NCBI GenBank assembly: GCA_035651955.1
Contig: DASRES010000069.1
Coordinates: 1 to 64,000, forward strand
Direction: 5' to 3'
Origin: Acidimicrobiia bacterium
GTDB lineage: Bacteria; Actinomycetota; Acidimicrobiia; IMCC26256; JAMXLJ01
DNA length: 64,000 bases
A program made the position numbers and the translations under genes. Shown piece after piece: positions 52,767 through 60,891 of this stretch; position 1 is the first letter of the stretch; every line of letters begins with the position of its first letter. The notes under the pieces were generated by a model. That model searched no databases. It saw only the letters and a program-made list of their open reading frames with translations, and had not been told where the DNA came from.

Positions 52767-54350
52767 GTGAGCGAGAAGGCATGGTGGCGCGACGGCGTCC
52801 TGTACCAGATCTACCCGCGCTCGTTCGCGGACACGAACGGTGACGGGGTCGGCGACCTGCGCGGCATCCTCGACCACCTCGATCATCTCCAACGACTCGG
52901 CGTCGCCGGCGTCTGGCTCAACCCGGTGACCGTGTCTCCCGATGCCGACTGGGGCTACGACGTCGCGGACTACACGGCCGTGCAACCGGTCCTCGGGACG
53001 CTCGACGACCTCGACGCGCTGATCGCGGCAGCCGGCGAGCGAGGGATCCGCGTGCTGCTCGACCTCGTCCCGAACCACACGAGTGACCGCCATCCGTGGT
53101 TCGTCGAGTCGCGCTCGTCGCGCGACAACCCGAAGCGCGATTGGTACGTGTGGGCCGACCCGAAGCCCGACGGGTCGCCCCCGAACAACTGGATCAGCAG
53201 CTTCGGCGGTCCCGCGTGGACCTTCGACGACGCGACGGGCCAGTACTACCTGCACAACTTTCTCACCGAGCAGCCCGACCTCAACTGGTGGAACGAGGAG
53301 GTGCGCGACGAATTCGACCGCATCCTGCGGTTCTGGTTCGACCGTGGCGTCGCCGGGTTCCGCATCGACGTCGTGCACATGATGGTGAAGGACCGGTTGC
53401 TGCGCGACAACCCGGCCGCGACCGAGGACGACCACTGGTTCGTGCAGCTCCAGGCTCAGCGGCAGGTGTACAACGCGAACCGTCCCGAGGTGCACGACGT
53501 CCTGCGGCGGTGGCGTCGCCTCGCCGACTCGTACTCACCCGGACGGATACTCGTCGGCGAGACGCACGTCTTCGACTACGCGACGCTGGCGTCGTTCTAC
53601 GGCGACGACGACGAGCTGCACCTCGCGTTCAACTTCATGATGCTGCACGCGCCGTTCGACGCCACGACGCTCTGCGACGTCGTCACGCGCACGCTCGCCG
53701 CGATCCCCGACGGGTGCTGGCCGGTCTGGACGGGCGGCAACCACGACACCTACCGGTTCCCGAGTCGTTGGGCCAACGGCAACGTGGACGCGGCGCGCTG
53801 CGCGCTGCTCATGCTCGTCACCTTGCCGGGTACGCCGTTCCTCTACTACGGCGACGAGCTCGGCATGCCGGACACCGACGTCCCCCGCGACCGATTGCTC
53901 GATCCGGTCGGCGTGCGGCTCTACCCGGTTTACGGCCGCGACCCCGAGCGCACCCCGATGCCGTGGACCGGTGGTGCAGGTGCCGGCTTCACCGACCCGG
54001 GCGTCGAGCCGTGGCTGCCGTTCGGCGACGTGGACGCGTGCAACGTCGCCGACCAGACCGACGATCCGGCGTCCACGCTCACGTTCACACGCGACCTCGT
54101 CGCGTTGCGCGCTGCCTCCGAGGACGTGCGTCGCGGTCGCTACGAGCTGCTCGACGGGCCGCCCGGCACGTGGACCTTCCGGCGCGGCTCGGGCACCGTT
54201 GTCGCGCTGAACCTCAGCGACCGCGCGGTCGAGACGAAACCGGGCCGCGGCACCGTGCGCCTCGGGACGCGCCGCGACCGCGAGGGCGAGCTCGTGGACG
54301 GTGCTCTCACGTTGCGACCGTGGGAAGCAGCCGTCGTCGAGCTCGGGTAA
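52767..54350 (+). CDS. GH13 alpha-glucosidase-type enzyme
   Basis: 527 residues, alpha-amylase fold. WWRDGVLYQIYPRSFADTNG at the start, LDLVPNHTSDRHPWF, nucleophile Asp in GFRIDVVHMM, acid/base Glu in ILVGETHVFDY, and the transition-state His-Asp in GGNHDTYRFPS. Fits oligo-1,6-glucosidase/alpha-glucosidase (GH13_17/30/40-like). GTG 52767 begins right at the family N terminus; ATG 52584 would add 61 low-complexity residues with no family match. 205 bp after the ABC gene. Confidence 0.88.
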   Translation: MSEKAWWRDGVLYQIYPRSFADTNGDGVGDLRGILDHLDHLQRLGVAGVWLNPVTVSPDADWGYDVADYTAVQPVLGTLDDLDALIAAAGERGIRVLLDLVPNHTSDRHPWFVESRSSRDNPKRDWYVWADPKPDGSPPNNWISSFGGPAWTFDDATGQYYLHNFLTEQPDLNWWNEEVRDEFDRILRFWFDRGVAGFRIDVVHMMVKDRLLRDNPAATEDDHWFVQLQAQRQVYNANRPEVHDVLRRWRRLADSYSPGRILVGETHVFDYATLASFYGDDDELHLAFNFMMLHAPFDATTLCDVVTRTLAAIPDGCWPVWTGGNHDTYRFPSRWANGNVDAARCALLMLVTLPGTPFLYYGDELGMPDTDVPRDRLLDPVGVRLYPVYGRDPERTPMPWTGGAGAGFTDPGVEPWLPFGDVDACNVADQTDDPASTLTFTRDLVALRAASEDVRRGRYELLDGPPGTWTFRRGSGTVVALNLSDRAVETKPGRGTVRLGTRRDREGELVDGALTLRPWEAAVVELG

Positions 54351-54357
54351 CCGGCGC

Positions 54358-55011
54358 CTACGTCCGGTGCGCGCGGCCGGCGATGCCGGCGAGGCGCGCG
54401 TTCTCCTCCTGGACCGCGTGTCCGAGACGTGCCGCCGCCGGTCCGGTCTCGGGCCAGTCGTCGACGTGTTCGCGTGCCCATGCCGACCACTCGACGAGCG
54501 CGCGCGAGTACTCGAAGAGGAATCGCCCGATGAGCGACCCGATGTGCAGGCGCTCGGGGAAGGGACCGGGCCCGTCCGCGTACGACGCGGTGATCGCGCG
54601 GAAGGCGTCCTGCAGCGCCTCCCCGTGCGACGCCAGCTCGTCGAGCATCCGCTTCGCGTCGTCCGGCGCGCCGCGGTCGGCGAAGAAGAACTTCACGAGA
54701 GCCTCCGACTCGAACTGCGGTGGCGCGGACGGCGCGCGCAGCCACCGCCGCAGCGCCCGTCGGCCGCTCGGCGTCGCGGAGTACACCTGCTTCGTGCGGC
54801 GCGGCCCCGCCGCGACGTCGCGGACGCTCGCGTGGCCCAACGCGACGAGCTTCTGCGGCTCCCGGTAGATCCCGCTCTCGGCGCGCGGCCACATGAAGCG
54901 CATGCTCCGCGCCATCTGCTGCGTGAGCTCGTAGGCCGACCACGGCCGGACGCACAGCAGCCCGAGCACCGCGTACGTCGTGGTCGTCATCTCCTGCCGG
55001 GGTCTTGACAT
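54358..55011 (-). CDS. PadR-family transcriptional regulator
   Basis: 217 residues. N-terminal winged helix: YAVLGLLCVRPWSAYELTQQ, then IYREPQKLVALGHAS and TKQVYSATPSGRRALRRWL; C-terminal PadR-C helical domain. ATG 55011 lies 1 base after a perfect 19-bp palindrome, so it probably represses itself; ATG 54990 is the alternative start. Divergent from the FAD oxidase, the likely target. Confidence 0.86.
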   Translation of the reverse strand: MSRPRQEMTTTTYAVLGLLCVRPWSAYELTQQMARSMRFMWPRAESGIYREPQKLVALGHASVRDVAAGPRRTKQVYSATPSGRRALRRWLRAPSAPPQFESEALVKFFFADRGAPDDAKRMLDELASHGEALQDAFRAITASYADGPGPFPERLHIGSLIGRFLFEYSRALVEWSAWAREHVDDWPETGPAAARLGHAVQEENARLAGIAGRAHRT

Positions 55012-55030
55012 CTGCTATATCGTATAGCAG
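55012..55030. promoter_or_regulatory. PadR operator-like palindrome
   Basis: CTGCTATATCGTATAGCAG, 8-bp perfect arms around TCG, abutting the padR ATG and next to a TTGACA on the plus strand (55005-55010). It overlaps any padR promoter and lies 105 bp before the divergent oxidase. Confidence 0.6.
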
Positions 55031-55135
55031 TCCGTCCGTGTGGGCGGGATATCGAGTGAACGGGACAGTGAACGGGATTGGTGAGCGGCGGGCGTCGCCG
55101 GCTCGTCGGTGACGGGACGAGGAAGGCACTGACGT

Positions 55136-56566
55136 ATGACCGCGCCCTCGCAACCCGAGACGTCGGCCAGCGCTCGCGCGCAGCTCCGCTCCGTTTTCAC
55201 CGGCGAGCTGGTGGAACCGACGGACGGCTCTTACGAAGACGTCCGCCGGAGCCTCCTGTTCAACGGGATGCACGACCGCCGTCCCGCGCTGATCGCGCGG
55301 TGCGCCGATCGTCACGACGTGCAGGCCGCCCTCGCGTATGCGCGGTCGCGACAGCTCGTCGTCGCCGTGCGCGGCGGCGGTCACTCGACACCGGGCTACT
55401 CGAGCTGTGACGGCGGGATCGTCATCGACACGAGCCCGATGAAGGCGATCGACATCGACGTCGACGGCCGGCTCGGACGCTTCGGTGCGGGTCTCACGTG
55501 GGCGGAGCTCGACGCCGCGACGCAGCAGCACGGTCTCGCGGTCACCGGCGGACGCGTGTCGCACACCGGTGTCGCCGGGTTGACGCTCGGAAGCGGTTCC
55601 GGGTGGCTGGAACGAAAGTTCGGGATGACGTGTGCCAGCCTCGTCGGCGCGGAGGTCGTCACCGCAGACGGTCGAGTCGTGCAGGCGGGCGCCGACGGCG
55701 ACGCGGACCTGCTGTGGGGTCTCAAGGGTGGTGCGGGGAACTTCGGCATCGTCACGGAGTTCCGGTTCCGCCTGCACGCCGTCGGACCGCTCGTGTTCGC
55801 GGGGATGGTGCTCCATCCGCGATCGGCCGCGGGAGGGCTGATGCGCGCGTTGCGCGACTTCATGGCCGACGCGCCCGACGAGGTCGGCGCCGGGCTCGCG
55901 TTGATCACGGCGCCGCCCGCGGACTTCGTGCCGGAGGAGGCGCGCGGGAAGCCCGCGTGCGGTCTCGTCGTCGTGTACGCCGGCGAGCCCACCGAGGGGC
56001 ATGAGGTCCTCCGACCCCTGGTCGAGTGGGGGCGCCCATGGCTCGACGCGGTCCAGCCCATGCCCTACGTCGCGGTGCAGCAGCTGCTCGACGGCGGCTA
56101 CCCGTGGGGGATCAGGGACTACGGCAAGGTCGACTACCTGCCCACGCTCCCCGACGAGGCGATCGACGAGATGGTCGGGCAGGCGGCCCGTTCGAGGTCG
56201 CCGTTCTCCGCGGTGATCCTCTGTCCGCTGGGCGGCGCGGTCGCGCGCATGGATCGAGACGCGATGGCGCTCGAGATCCCCGATGCCAAGTGGATGTACT
56301 TCTGCGAGGCGAACGCGTGGGACGCGGCGGACCAGGCGCGCGAGATCGAATGGGCGAAGGCGTTCATGGCTGCGATGCGTCCGTGGTCGGTCGACAAAGC
56401 GTTGCCGAACTTCCTCGAGCCCGACGAGGGGACCAGTCGTCTCCGTATGTCCTTCGGAGAGGAGAAGTTCGGGCGCCTGGTCGCGCTGAAGGATCGTTAC
56501 GACCCGGACAACGTGTTCGCGCTGAACACGAACATCGCTCCGTCCCGGTACGCGCGCCGCGGGTAG
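55136..56566 (+). CDS. BBE-type FAD-linked oxidase
   Basis: 476 residues. FAD-binding PCMH domain (about 45-215) with VVAVRGGGHSTPGYSSCDGG; the His in GGGHS is the usual covalent-FAD site; VSHTGVAGLTLGSGSGWLER and LWGLKGGAGNFGIVTEFRF follow. C-terminal berberine-bridge segment KDRYDPDNVFALNTNI. Oxidises a sugar, alcohol or aromatic substrate with oxygen. Start ATG 55136. Divergent from PadR with the palindrome between them, so it is probably induced by a small phenolic-like ligand. Confidence 0.88.
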   Translation: MTAPSQPETSASARAQLRSVFTGELVEPTDGSYEDVRRSLLFNGMHDRRPALIARCADRHDVQAALAYARSRQLVVAVRGGGHSTPGYSSCDGGIVIDTSPMKAIDIDVDGRLGRFGAGLTWAELDAATQQHGLAVTGGRVSHTGVAGLTLGSGSGWLERKFGMTCASLVGAEVVTADGRVVQAGADGDADLLWGLKGGAGNFGIVTEFRFRLHAVGPLVFAGMVLHPRSAAGGLMRALRDFMADAPDEVGAGLALITAPPADFVPEEARGKPACGLVVVYAGEPTEGHEVLRPLVEWGRPWLDAVQPMPYVAVQQLLDGGYPWGIRDYGKVDYLPTLPDEAIDEMVGQAARSRSPFSAVILCPLGGAVARMDRDAMALEIPDAKWMYFCEANAWDAADQAREIEWAKAFMAAMRPWSVDKALPNFLEPDEGTSRLRMSFGEEKFGRLVALKDRYDPDNVFALNTNIAPSRYARRG

Positions 56567-56573
56567 CTCGGCC

Positions 56574-57590
56574 TCAGGCCGTTTCGTGTGACGCGGTCCA
56601 CGCGAGCAGGTCGTCGAGCGGCCAGGTGTTCACGATGGACTCGACGGGGACGCCGCACGCCGCCGCACGGTCGGCGCCGTAGTGCTGCCACTCGAGCTGA
56701 CCGGTTGCATGCGCGTCGGTGTCGAGCGAGAACTTGCAACCGAGCTCGAGCGCGCGCTGCATGAGGCGGGTCGGAGGATCCAGCCGCTCGGGACGGCAGT
56801 TGATCTCGACCGCCTTGTCGTACCGGGCGCACGCCGCGAACACGAGGTCCTCGTCGAAGGTCGACTCGGGCCGCCCGCGTCCGACGACGATCCGCCCGGT
56901 GCAGTGCCCGAGGATGTCCGAGTGCGGGTTCGCCATCGCGAGCACCATGCGCTCCGTCATCGCGTCGCGCTCCATGCGCAGCTTCGAGTGCACGCTCGCC
57001 ACGACGACGTCCAGACGCGCGAGGAGCTCCTCCTCCTGGTCGAGCGTCCCGTCCTCGTTGATGTCGACCTCGATGCCGGTCAGGACCCGAAACGGTGCGA
57101 GCTCCTCGTTGAGCGCGTCGACCACGTCGAGCTGCGCGCGCAGCCGGTCGGCAGACAGACCGCGTGCAACGTTGAGGCGCGGGGAGTGGTCGGTCAACGC
57201 GACGTACTCGTGACCGAGCGCGGACGCCGTGCGCATCATCGCGTCGATCGTCGACCCGCCGTCCGACCAGTCGGAGTGCATGTGCAGGTCGCCGCGGACC
57301 GCGGCGAGGATCGACGCTCCCGCACCCGCGTCCGGACCGGGCTCGCCCTCGAGCTTCTGCAGGTACGCGGGCACCTCGCCGCGCAGCGCCTCCTCGATGA
57401 CGCGCGCCGTCTTGTCGCCGACATTCGGGAGCGACTGGAGACGGCCCTGCTCCGCGAGGTCGCGCAACGTCTGCGGGTCGACGTCGCGGATGGCGTCGGC
57501 GGCGCGCCGGAACGCCATCGGCCGATACGCCTTCTCGCGCGCGCGCTCGAGCAGGTGCGCGATGCGCTCGAGCGCCTCGACGGGCTCCAC
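56574..57590 (-). CDS. HhH-PHP phosphoesterase (PolX-like, no polymerase domain)
   Basis: 338 residues. N-terminal helix-hairpin-helix part (about 1-85: ERAREKAYRPMAFRRAADAI, SLPNVGDKTARVIEEAL) then a PHP domain with GDLHMHSDWSDGG, ALTDHSP, GIEVDI, ASVHS, ILGHCTGR and SLDTDAHATGQL, the metal-binding set. This is the PolX C terminus with an 8-kDa-like N-terminal part but no polymerase palm. Likely 3' phosphatase or exonuclease in repair. GTG 57590 chosen; the frame upstream runs into the tRNA. Confidence 0.82.
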   Translation of the reverse strand: MEPVEALERIAHLLERAREKAYRPMAFRRAADAIRDVDPQTLRDLAEQGRLQSLPNVGDKTARVIEEALRGEVPAYLQKLEGEPGPDAGAGASILAAVRGDLHMHSDWSDGGSTIDAMMRTASALGHEYVALTDHSPRLNVARGLSADRLRAQLDVVDALNEELAPFRVLTGIEVDINEDGTLDQEEELLARLDVVVASVHSKLRMERDAMTERMVLAMANPHSDILGHCTGRIVVGRGRPESTFDEDLVFAACARYDKAVEINCRPERLDPPTRLMQRALELGCKFSLDTDAHATGQLEWQHYGADRAAACGVPVESIVNTWPLDDLLAWTASHETA

Positions 57591-57630
57591 GGCACGACCG
57601 TACCCGGACGGGCGTCCTCCTCCGCGGCCG

Positions 57631-57636
57631 TATACT
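57631..57636 (+). promoter_or_regulatory. -10 box of tRNA-Ser (GCU)
   Basis: TATACT 12 bases before the tRNA, the best -10 match in this region; the -35 is weak. Confidence 0.5.
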
Positions 57637-57647
57637 CGCCCGGATCC

Positions 57648-57740
57648 GGAGGGATGACTGAGCGGCCGAAAGTGCTCGCCTGCTAAGCGAGTAGGGGGTG
57701 TTGAGCCCCCTCGAGGGTTCAAATCCCTCTCCCTCCGCCA
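57648..57740 (+). tRNA. tRNA-Ser (GCU)
   Basis: 93 nt, class II. GGAGGGA with TCCCTCC, G discriminator and encoded CCA. Anticodon stem CTCGC/GCGAG with loop CTGCTAA gives GCT; long variable arm; T arm GAGGG-TTCAAAT-CCCTC. Confidence 0.96.
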
Positions 57741-57750
57741 AGGAGCCTGC

Positions 57751-58404
57751 ATGCCGAGCCCGGACCGAACCGCCGACGCGTTGCTCGCGCTCGGCGCGGC
57801 GACGTTGGGCGAGTCAGGTGCGTGCGCGATGCGCGACCGCATCCGCGCGGCATGGTCGGGCGCGCGTGTCGCGGCGCCCGCGTACCCCGTGCGGTGCAGC
57901 ACCGGCGACAACCTCGCCGTGCACGTCGCCGTGACTCGCGCACCGGCGGGTTCCGTCCTCGTCGTCGACGTCGGTGAGCTGCGCGAGCTGGGCTACTGGG
58001 GCGAGGTGCTGACGACCGCGGCCGAGGCGCGCGGGCTCGCAGGCCTCGTCATCGACGGTGGCGTTCGCGACGTCGCCGCGCTCCGCGCACACGCGTTCCC
58101 GGTCTTCTCGACGACGATCGCCCTGCGCGGCGCGACCAAGTCGCGGCCCGGCACGATTGGCGCGCCGGTCCGCGTGGGCGACGCGACCGTCGAAGCAGGC
58201 GACTGGGTCGTCGGCGACGAGGACGGCGTCGTCGTTATCCCGGGACCCGCGCTCGACGACGTCCTCGCCGCGGCGCGCGCACGCGCCGAGAAGGAGGACG
58301 GCTTCTTCACGGCGCTGCGGTCCGGTGCGACGACCGTCGAGCTGCTCGGTCTCGACCCGGCACCGATCGAGGGCGCACGAGCCCGGCCGGTGGAGGGCGC
58401 GTGA
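57751..58404 (+). CDS. RraA-family protein (HMG/CHA aldolase-like)
   Basis: 217 residues. RraA/MenG-like fold with the signature VIDGGVRDVAAL (G-x-R-D) and the strand VRVGDATVEAGDWVVGDEDG with metal-binding Asp; VFSTTIALRGATKSRPG matches the family loop. The group includes RNase E regulators and 4-hydroxy-4-methyl-2-oxoglutarate aldolases; without a partner RNase E, an aldolase role is more likely. ATG 57751 is 10 bp after the tRNA. Confidence 0.85.
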   Translation: MPSPDRTADALLALGAATLGESGACAMRDRIRAAWSGARVAAPAYPVRCSTGDNLAVHVAVTRAPAGSVLVVDVGELRELGYWGEVLTTAAEARGLAGLVIDGGVRDVAALRAHAFPVFSTTIALRGATKSRPGTIGAPVRVGDATVEAGDWVVGDEDGVVVIPGPALDDVLAAARARAEKEDGFFTALRSGATTVELLGLDPAPIEGARARPVEGA

Positions 58405-58423
58405 CGGAGGAGGAGACGACCGC

Positions 58424-58900
58424 GTGAAGGTCCTCATCGCGACCGACGGCTCGGAGCTCGCGGTCCACGCCGCGCGCCGCGCGGTCGAGCTCCTCGGCTC
58501 GCCCGCCGAGGTCGTCGTGCTGTCCGTGGTCGGCGACGTCCCGGGCGACGAGGCCGGCGGCTTCGAGGGCCCGGTCGAGAGCCCCGAGGAGCAGGAGCAG
58601 ACGTGGCGGCAGGAGCAGTCCGACGCCGACGGCGCGGTCGCCGCGACCGTCACCGCGCTCGGCTCCTCGGGCGCGAACGTCGTCCGCCGCGTGGAGGTCG
58701 GTGACCCGGGCGGCGTGATCTGCGTGGTCGCCGAGGAGGTCGGCGCCGACGTCGTCGTCGTCGGCTCGCACGGCAGGAACGTGCTCGCGCGGGTGTTCCT
58801 CGGCTCGGTCAGCGAGCACGTCCTGCACCACGCGCCGTGCCCCGTGCTCGTCGTCCGCCGGGGCGCCGAGGGCGGCGCCGACGGGTCTGACGCGCGCTAG
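58424..58900 (+). CDS. Universal stress protein (UspA family)
   Basis: 158 residues. KVLIATDGSELAVHAARRAV at the N terminus, then GDPGGVICVVAEEVGADVVV and GSHGRNVLARVFLGSVSEHV with the ATP-binding GS-x-GR pattern, and PCPVLVVR at the end. GTG 58424 has a GGAGGAGGAG site upstream. Its TAG stop is shared with the stop of the convergent dehydrogenase in the tetranucleotide CTAG. Confidence 0.92.
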   Translation: MKVLIATDGSELAVHAARRAVELLGSPAEVVVLSVVGDVPGDEAGGFEGPVESPEEQEQTWRQEQSDADGAVAATVTALGSSGANVVRRVEVGDPGGVICVVAEEVGADVVVVGSHGRNVLARVFLGSVSEHVLHHAPCPVLVVRRGAEGGADGSDAR

Positions 58901-59844
58901 CGGTTGACCGCGTTCGCGGGTCGCTCGCCGGCGAGCACCGACACCACCGCAGCCGCCGCCATGCGGGCCATGCGCGTGCGCGTCGCGAAGGACGCGCTCC
59001 CGATGTGCGGGAGCAGCACGGCGCGCGGCGCGGCGAGGAGTCGCGGATGGACGGTCGGCTCGTGCTCGAACACGTCGATGCCGGCGGCGAAGATCGTCCC
59101 CCGCTCGAGCGCGTCCGCGAGGGCCTCCTCGTCGACGACCGGCCCGCGCGCGGTGTTGACGAGCACCGCGGTGTCCTTCATGCGCGCGAGCTCGCGCGCA
59201 CCGATGAGGTGGCGAGTCTCCGGGGTGAGCGGCACGTGCAGGCTCACGACGTCGGACTCGGCGAGGAGCGTATCCAGCTCCGGCACGTAGCCGGGCTCGC
59301 CGACGTCGTTGCGCGCGTGGTGCAGGACCTGCATCCCGAAACCCGCGGCGCGTCGCGCGACGGCCTGCCCGATGCGCCCGTACCCGACGATCCCAAGGGT
59401 CGCGCCGTGGACGTCACGACCGAGGTACTGGTTGATGCCCCAACCCGGCCAGCGTCCGGCACGCAGGTCGGCCTCCGCCTCGGACGCGAGCCGCGACGCC
59501 GCCAGGACGAGGAGGAACGCGACGTCGGCGGTCGTCTCGTCGAGCACGCCGGGCGTGTTGCACACGATCACGCCGAGCTCGGTCGCCGTCGTGACGTCGA
59601 CGTTGTCGTATCCCACGGCGACGTTCGCGACAGCGCGCAGCCGGGGTGCTCCCGCGCGCAGCACCTCGGCGTCGACCCGGTCGGTCAGCAGGCAGACGAT
59701 CGCGTCGACGTCGCCCGCGAGCGCGACGAGCTCGTCGTGCGTGTACGGGACGTCGTCGTCGCGTGTGACGAGCTCGACGTCGGGACGGTCGAGCGGGTCG
59801 AGCCCGCCCGCGGGGAGTCGGCGGGTGACGAGAACGCGGGCCAC
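58897..59844 (-). CDS. D-2-hydroxyacid dehydrogenase (glyoxylate/glycerate type)
   Basis: 315 residues. Rossmann GIVGYGRIGQAVARRAAGFG, VNTARGPVVDE (catalytic Arg), DVFEHEP (Glu) and LPHIGSAS (His). N-terminal VARVLVTRRLPAGGLDPL matches glyoxylate/hydroxypyruvate reductases. NAD(P)H-dependent reduction of glyoxylate or hydroxypyruvate is likely. GTG 59844, 17 bp after the cupin gene. Glyoxylate chemistry fits the ureidoglycolate lyase next door. Confidence 0.9.
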   Translation of the reverse strand: MARVLVTRRLPAGGLDPLDRPDVELVTRDDDVPYTHDELVALAGDVDAIVCLLTDRVDAEVLRAGAPRLRAVANVAVGYDNVDVTTATELGVIVCNTPGVLDETTADVAFLLVLAASRLASEAEADLRAGRWPGWGINQYLGRDVHGATLGIVGYGRIGQAVARRAAGFGMQVLHHARNDVGEPGYVPELDTLLAESDVVSLHVPLTPETRHLIGARELARMKDTAVLVNTARGPVVDEEALADALERGTIFAAGIDVFEHEPTVHPRLLAAPRAVLLPHIGSASFATRTRMARMAAAAVVSVLAGERPANAVNR

Positions 59845-59861
59845 GGGCGCGGGTCGCGCGG

Positions 59862-60245
59862 TCAGTGCGTCGTGTAGTCGACGGGACCCGAGTCGCGGAC
59901 GCCGACCGCGAAGCAGAAGCAGTGGATCGGCGCGTGGTCGCTGACGGGCCGGAGACTGTGCACGGTGTCGGGCGGGATGTGGACGAGGTCGCCCTGCGCG
60001 ATCTCGCGTTCCTCGTCGGCGATGGTCATGATCCCGCGCCCGGAGGTCACGTAATAGAACTCGTGGGTCGGGTGCTGGTGCGGGTCGACCATCCCGCCGC
60101 CCGCGACCTCGAACTCGCTGACGAGCTCCAGGAACCCGCCGTCGGTGACGTCCTTCATCTCGCGCGGGTTCACGAGCCACCACACGGGCACGGTCCCGTT
60201 GTGCTCCACGACCGGGGCGACGTCCTCGATCGACCGCACGTCCAT
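59862..60245 (-). CDS. Cupin-domain protein
   Basis: 127 residues, single cupin barrel: VDPHQHPTHEFYYVTSGRGI (H-x-H...E metal ligands) and GDLVHIPPDTVHSLRPV (third His). N-terminal PVWWLVNPREMKDVTDGG is typical of small cupins that act on or sense organic acids. It heads a two-gene unit with the 2-hydroxyacid dehydrogenase and is divergent from the ureidoglycolate-lyase-like gene across a palindrome. Confidence 0.85.
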   Translation of the reverse strand: MDVRSIEDVAPVVEHNGTVPVWWLVNPREMKDVTDGGFLELVSEFEVAGGGMVDPHQHPTHEFYYVTSGRGIMTIADEEREIAQGDLVHIPPDTVHSLRPVSDHAPIHCFCFAVGVRDSGPVDYTTH

Positions 60246-60259
60246 CCCGACCTCCTCCT

Positions 60260-60307
60260 GCTCTGGCTCCCGCGCGCTCGGGCTCCCGCGCGCTCTGGCT
60301 CCCGCGC
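60260..60307. repeat. 16-bp tandem repeat, three copies
   Basis: GCTCTGGCTCCCGCGC at 60260-60275 and 60292-60307, with one T-to-G change in the middle copy (60276-60291). In the divergent gap before the large palindrome. Confidence 0.75.
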
Positions 60308-60308
60308 G

Positions 60309-60338
60309 CCGTAAGCTGACGGGCCCGTCAGCCTACGG
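60309..60338. promoter_or_regulatory. 30-bp palindromic operator candidate
   Basis: Perfect core CTGACGGGCCCGTCAG (60316-60331) with outer CCGTA/TACGG arms, 13 of 15 pairs matching. Between the divergent cupin and ureidoglycolate-lyase genes; TetR- or GntR-like in style. Confidence 0.6.
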
Positions 60339-60349
60339 CAGGAGACGGC

Positions 60350-60853
60350 GTGAGCGACGGCGAGACGATCGCACTCGATCCCGAGCGTGTCACCGTGGAG
60401 TCCTGGGCGCCCTTCGGCGAGTTGCCCGTCGACGAGACCGAGCCGGACGACCCGCTGCACCTCGAGTTCCGGCTCGCCGATCCGCACCTCAACTTCATCT
60501 TCCACTCGTTCGACGAGATCGAGCACACGCCTGCCGGCGTCGTGTGCGATCACCTGAACCGCCACGACACCGCGACCCAGGCGCTCATGCCGATGAACTG
60601 CGACGCCGTGCTCGTCGTCGCGCCCGCGTCCGTCGACTTCTCGGCGCCCGAGCACGCACGGACGATCCGGGCGTTCCACCTTCCCCGCTACGCGATCTGC
60701 AACCTCGCGATCGGCACGTGGCACTGGGGCCCGTTCCCGGTCGCACCGGGCCGCGTGCGCCTGCTCAACCTGCAGGGGAAGGGGTTCCCCGACGACAACG
60801 CGGTCGCCCACCTCACCCGTGATCTCGGCATCCGGGTGGAGGTTCGGCTCTGA
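60350..60853 (+). CDS. Ureidoglycolate lyase family protein
   Basis: 167 residues. AllA-like: VESWAPFGELPVDE, ALMPMNCDAVLVVAPAS, then TWHWGPFPVAPGRVRLLN, a conserved strand pair of the family. Splits ureidoglycolate to glyoxylate and urea; a glyoxylate-reductase-like gene lies across the divergent gap. GTG 60350 has AGGAG 5 bases upstream. No other allantoin genes in view, so the assignment to purine breakdown is inference. Confidence 0.82.
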   Translation: MSDGETIALDPERVTVESWAPFGELPVDETEPDDPLHLEFRLADPHLNFIFHSFDEIEHTPAGVVCDHLNRHDTATQALMPMNCDAVLVVAPASVDFSAPEHARTIRAFHLPRYAICNLAIGTWHWGPFPVAPGRVRLLNLQGKGFPDDNAVAHLTRDLGIRVEVRL

Positions 60854-60891
60854 TCGGGCTCGGTACGCTGGAGTCGCACGGGAAGGCTGCG

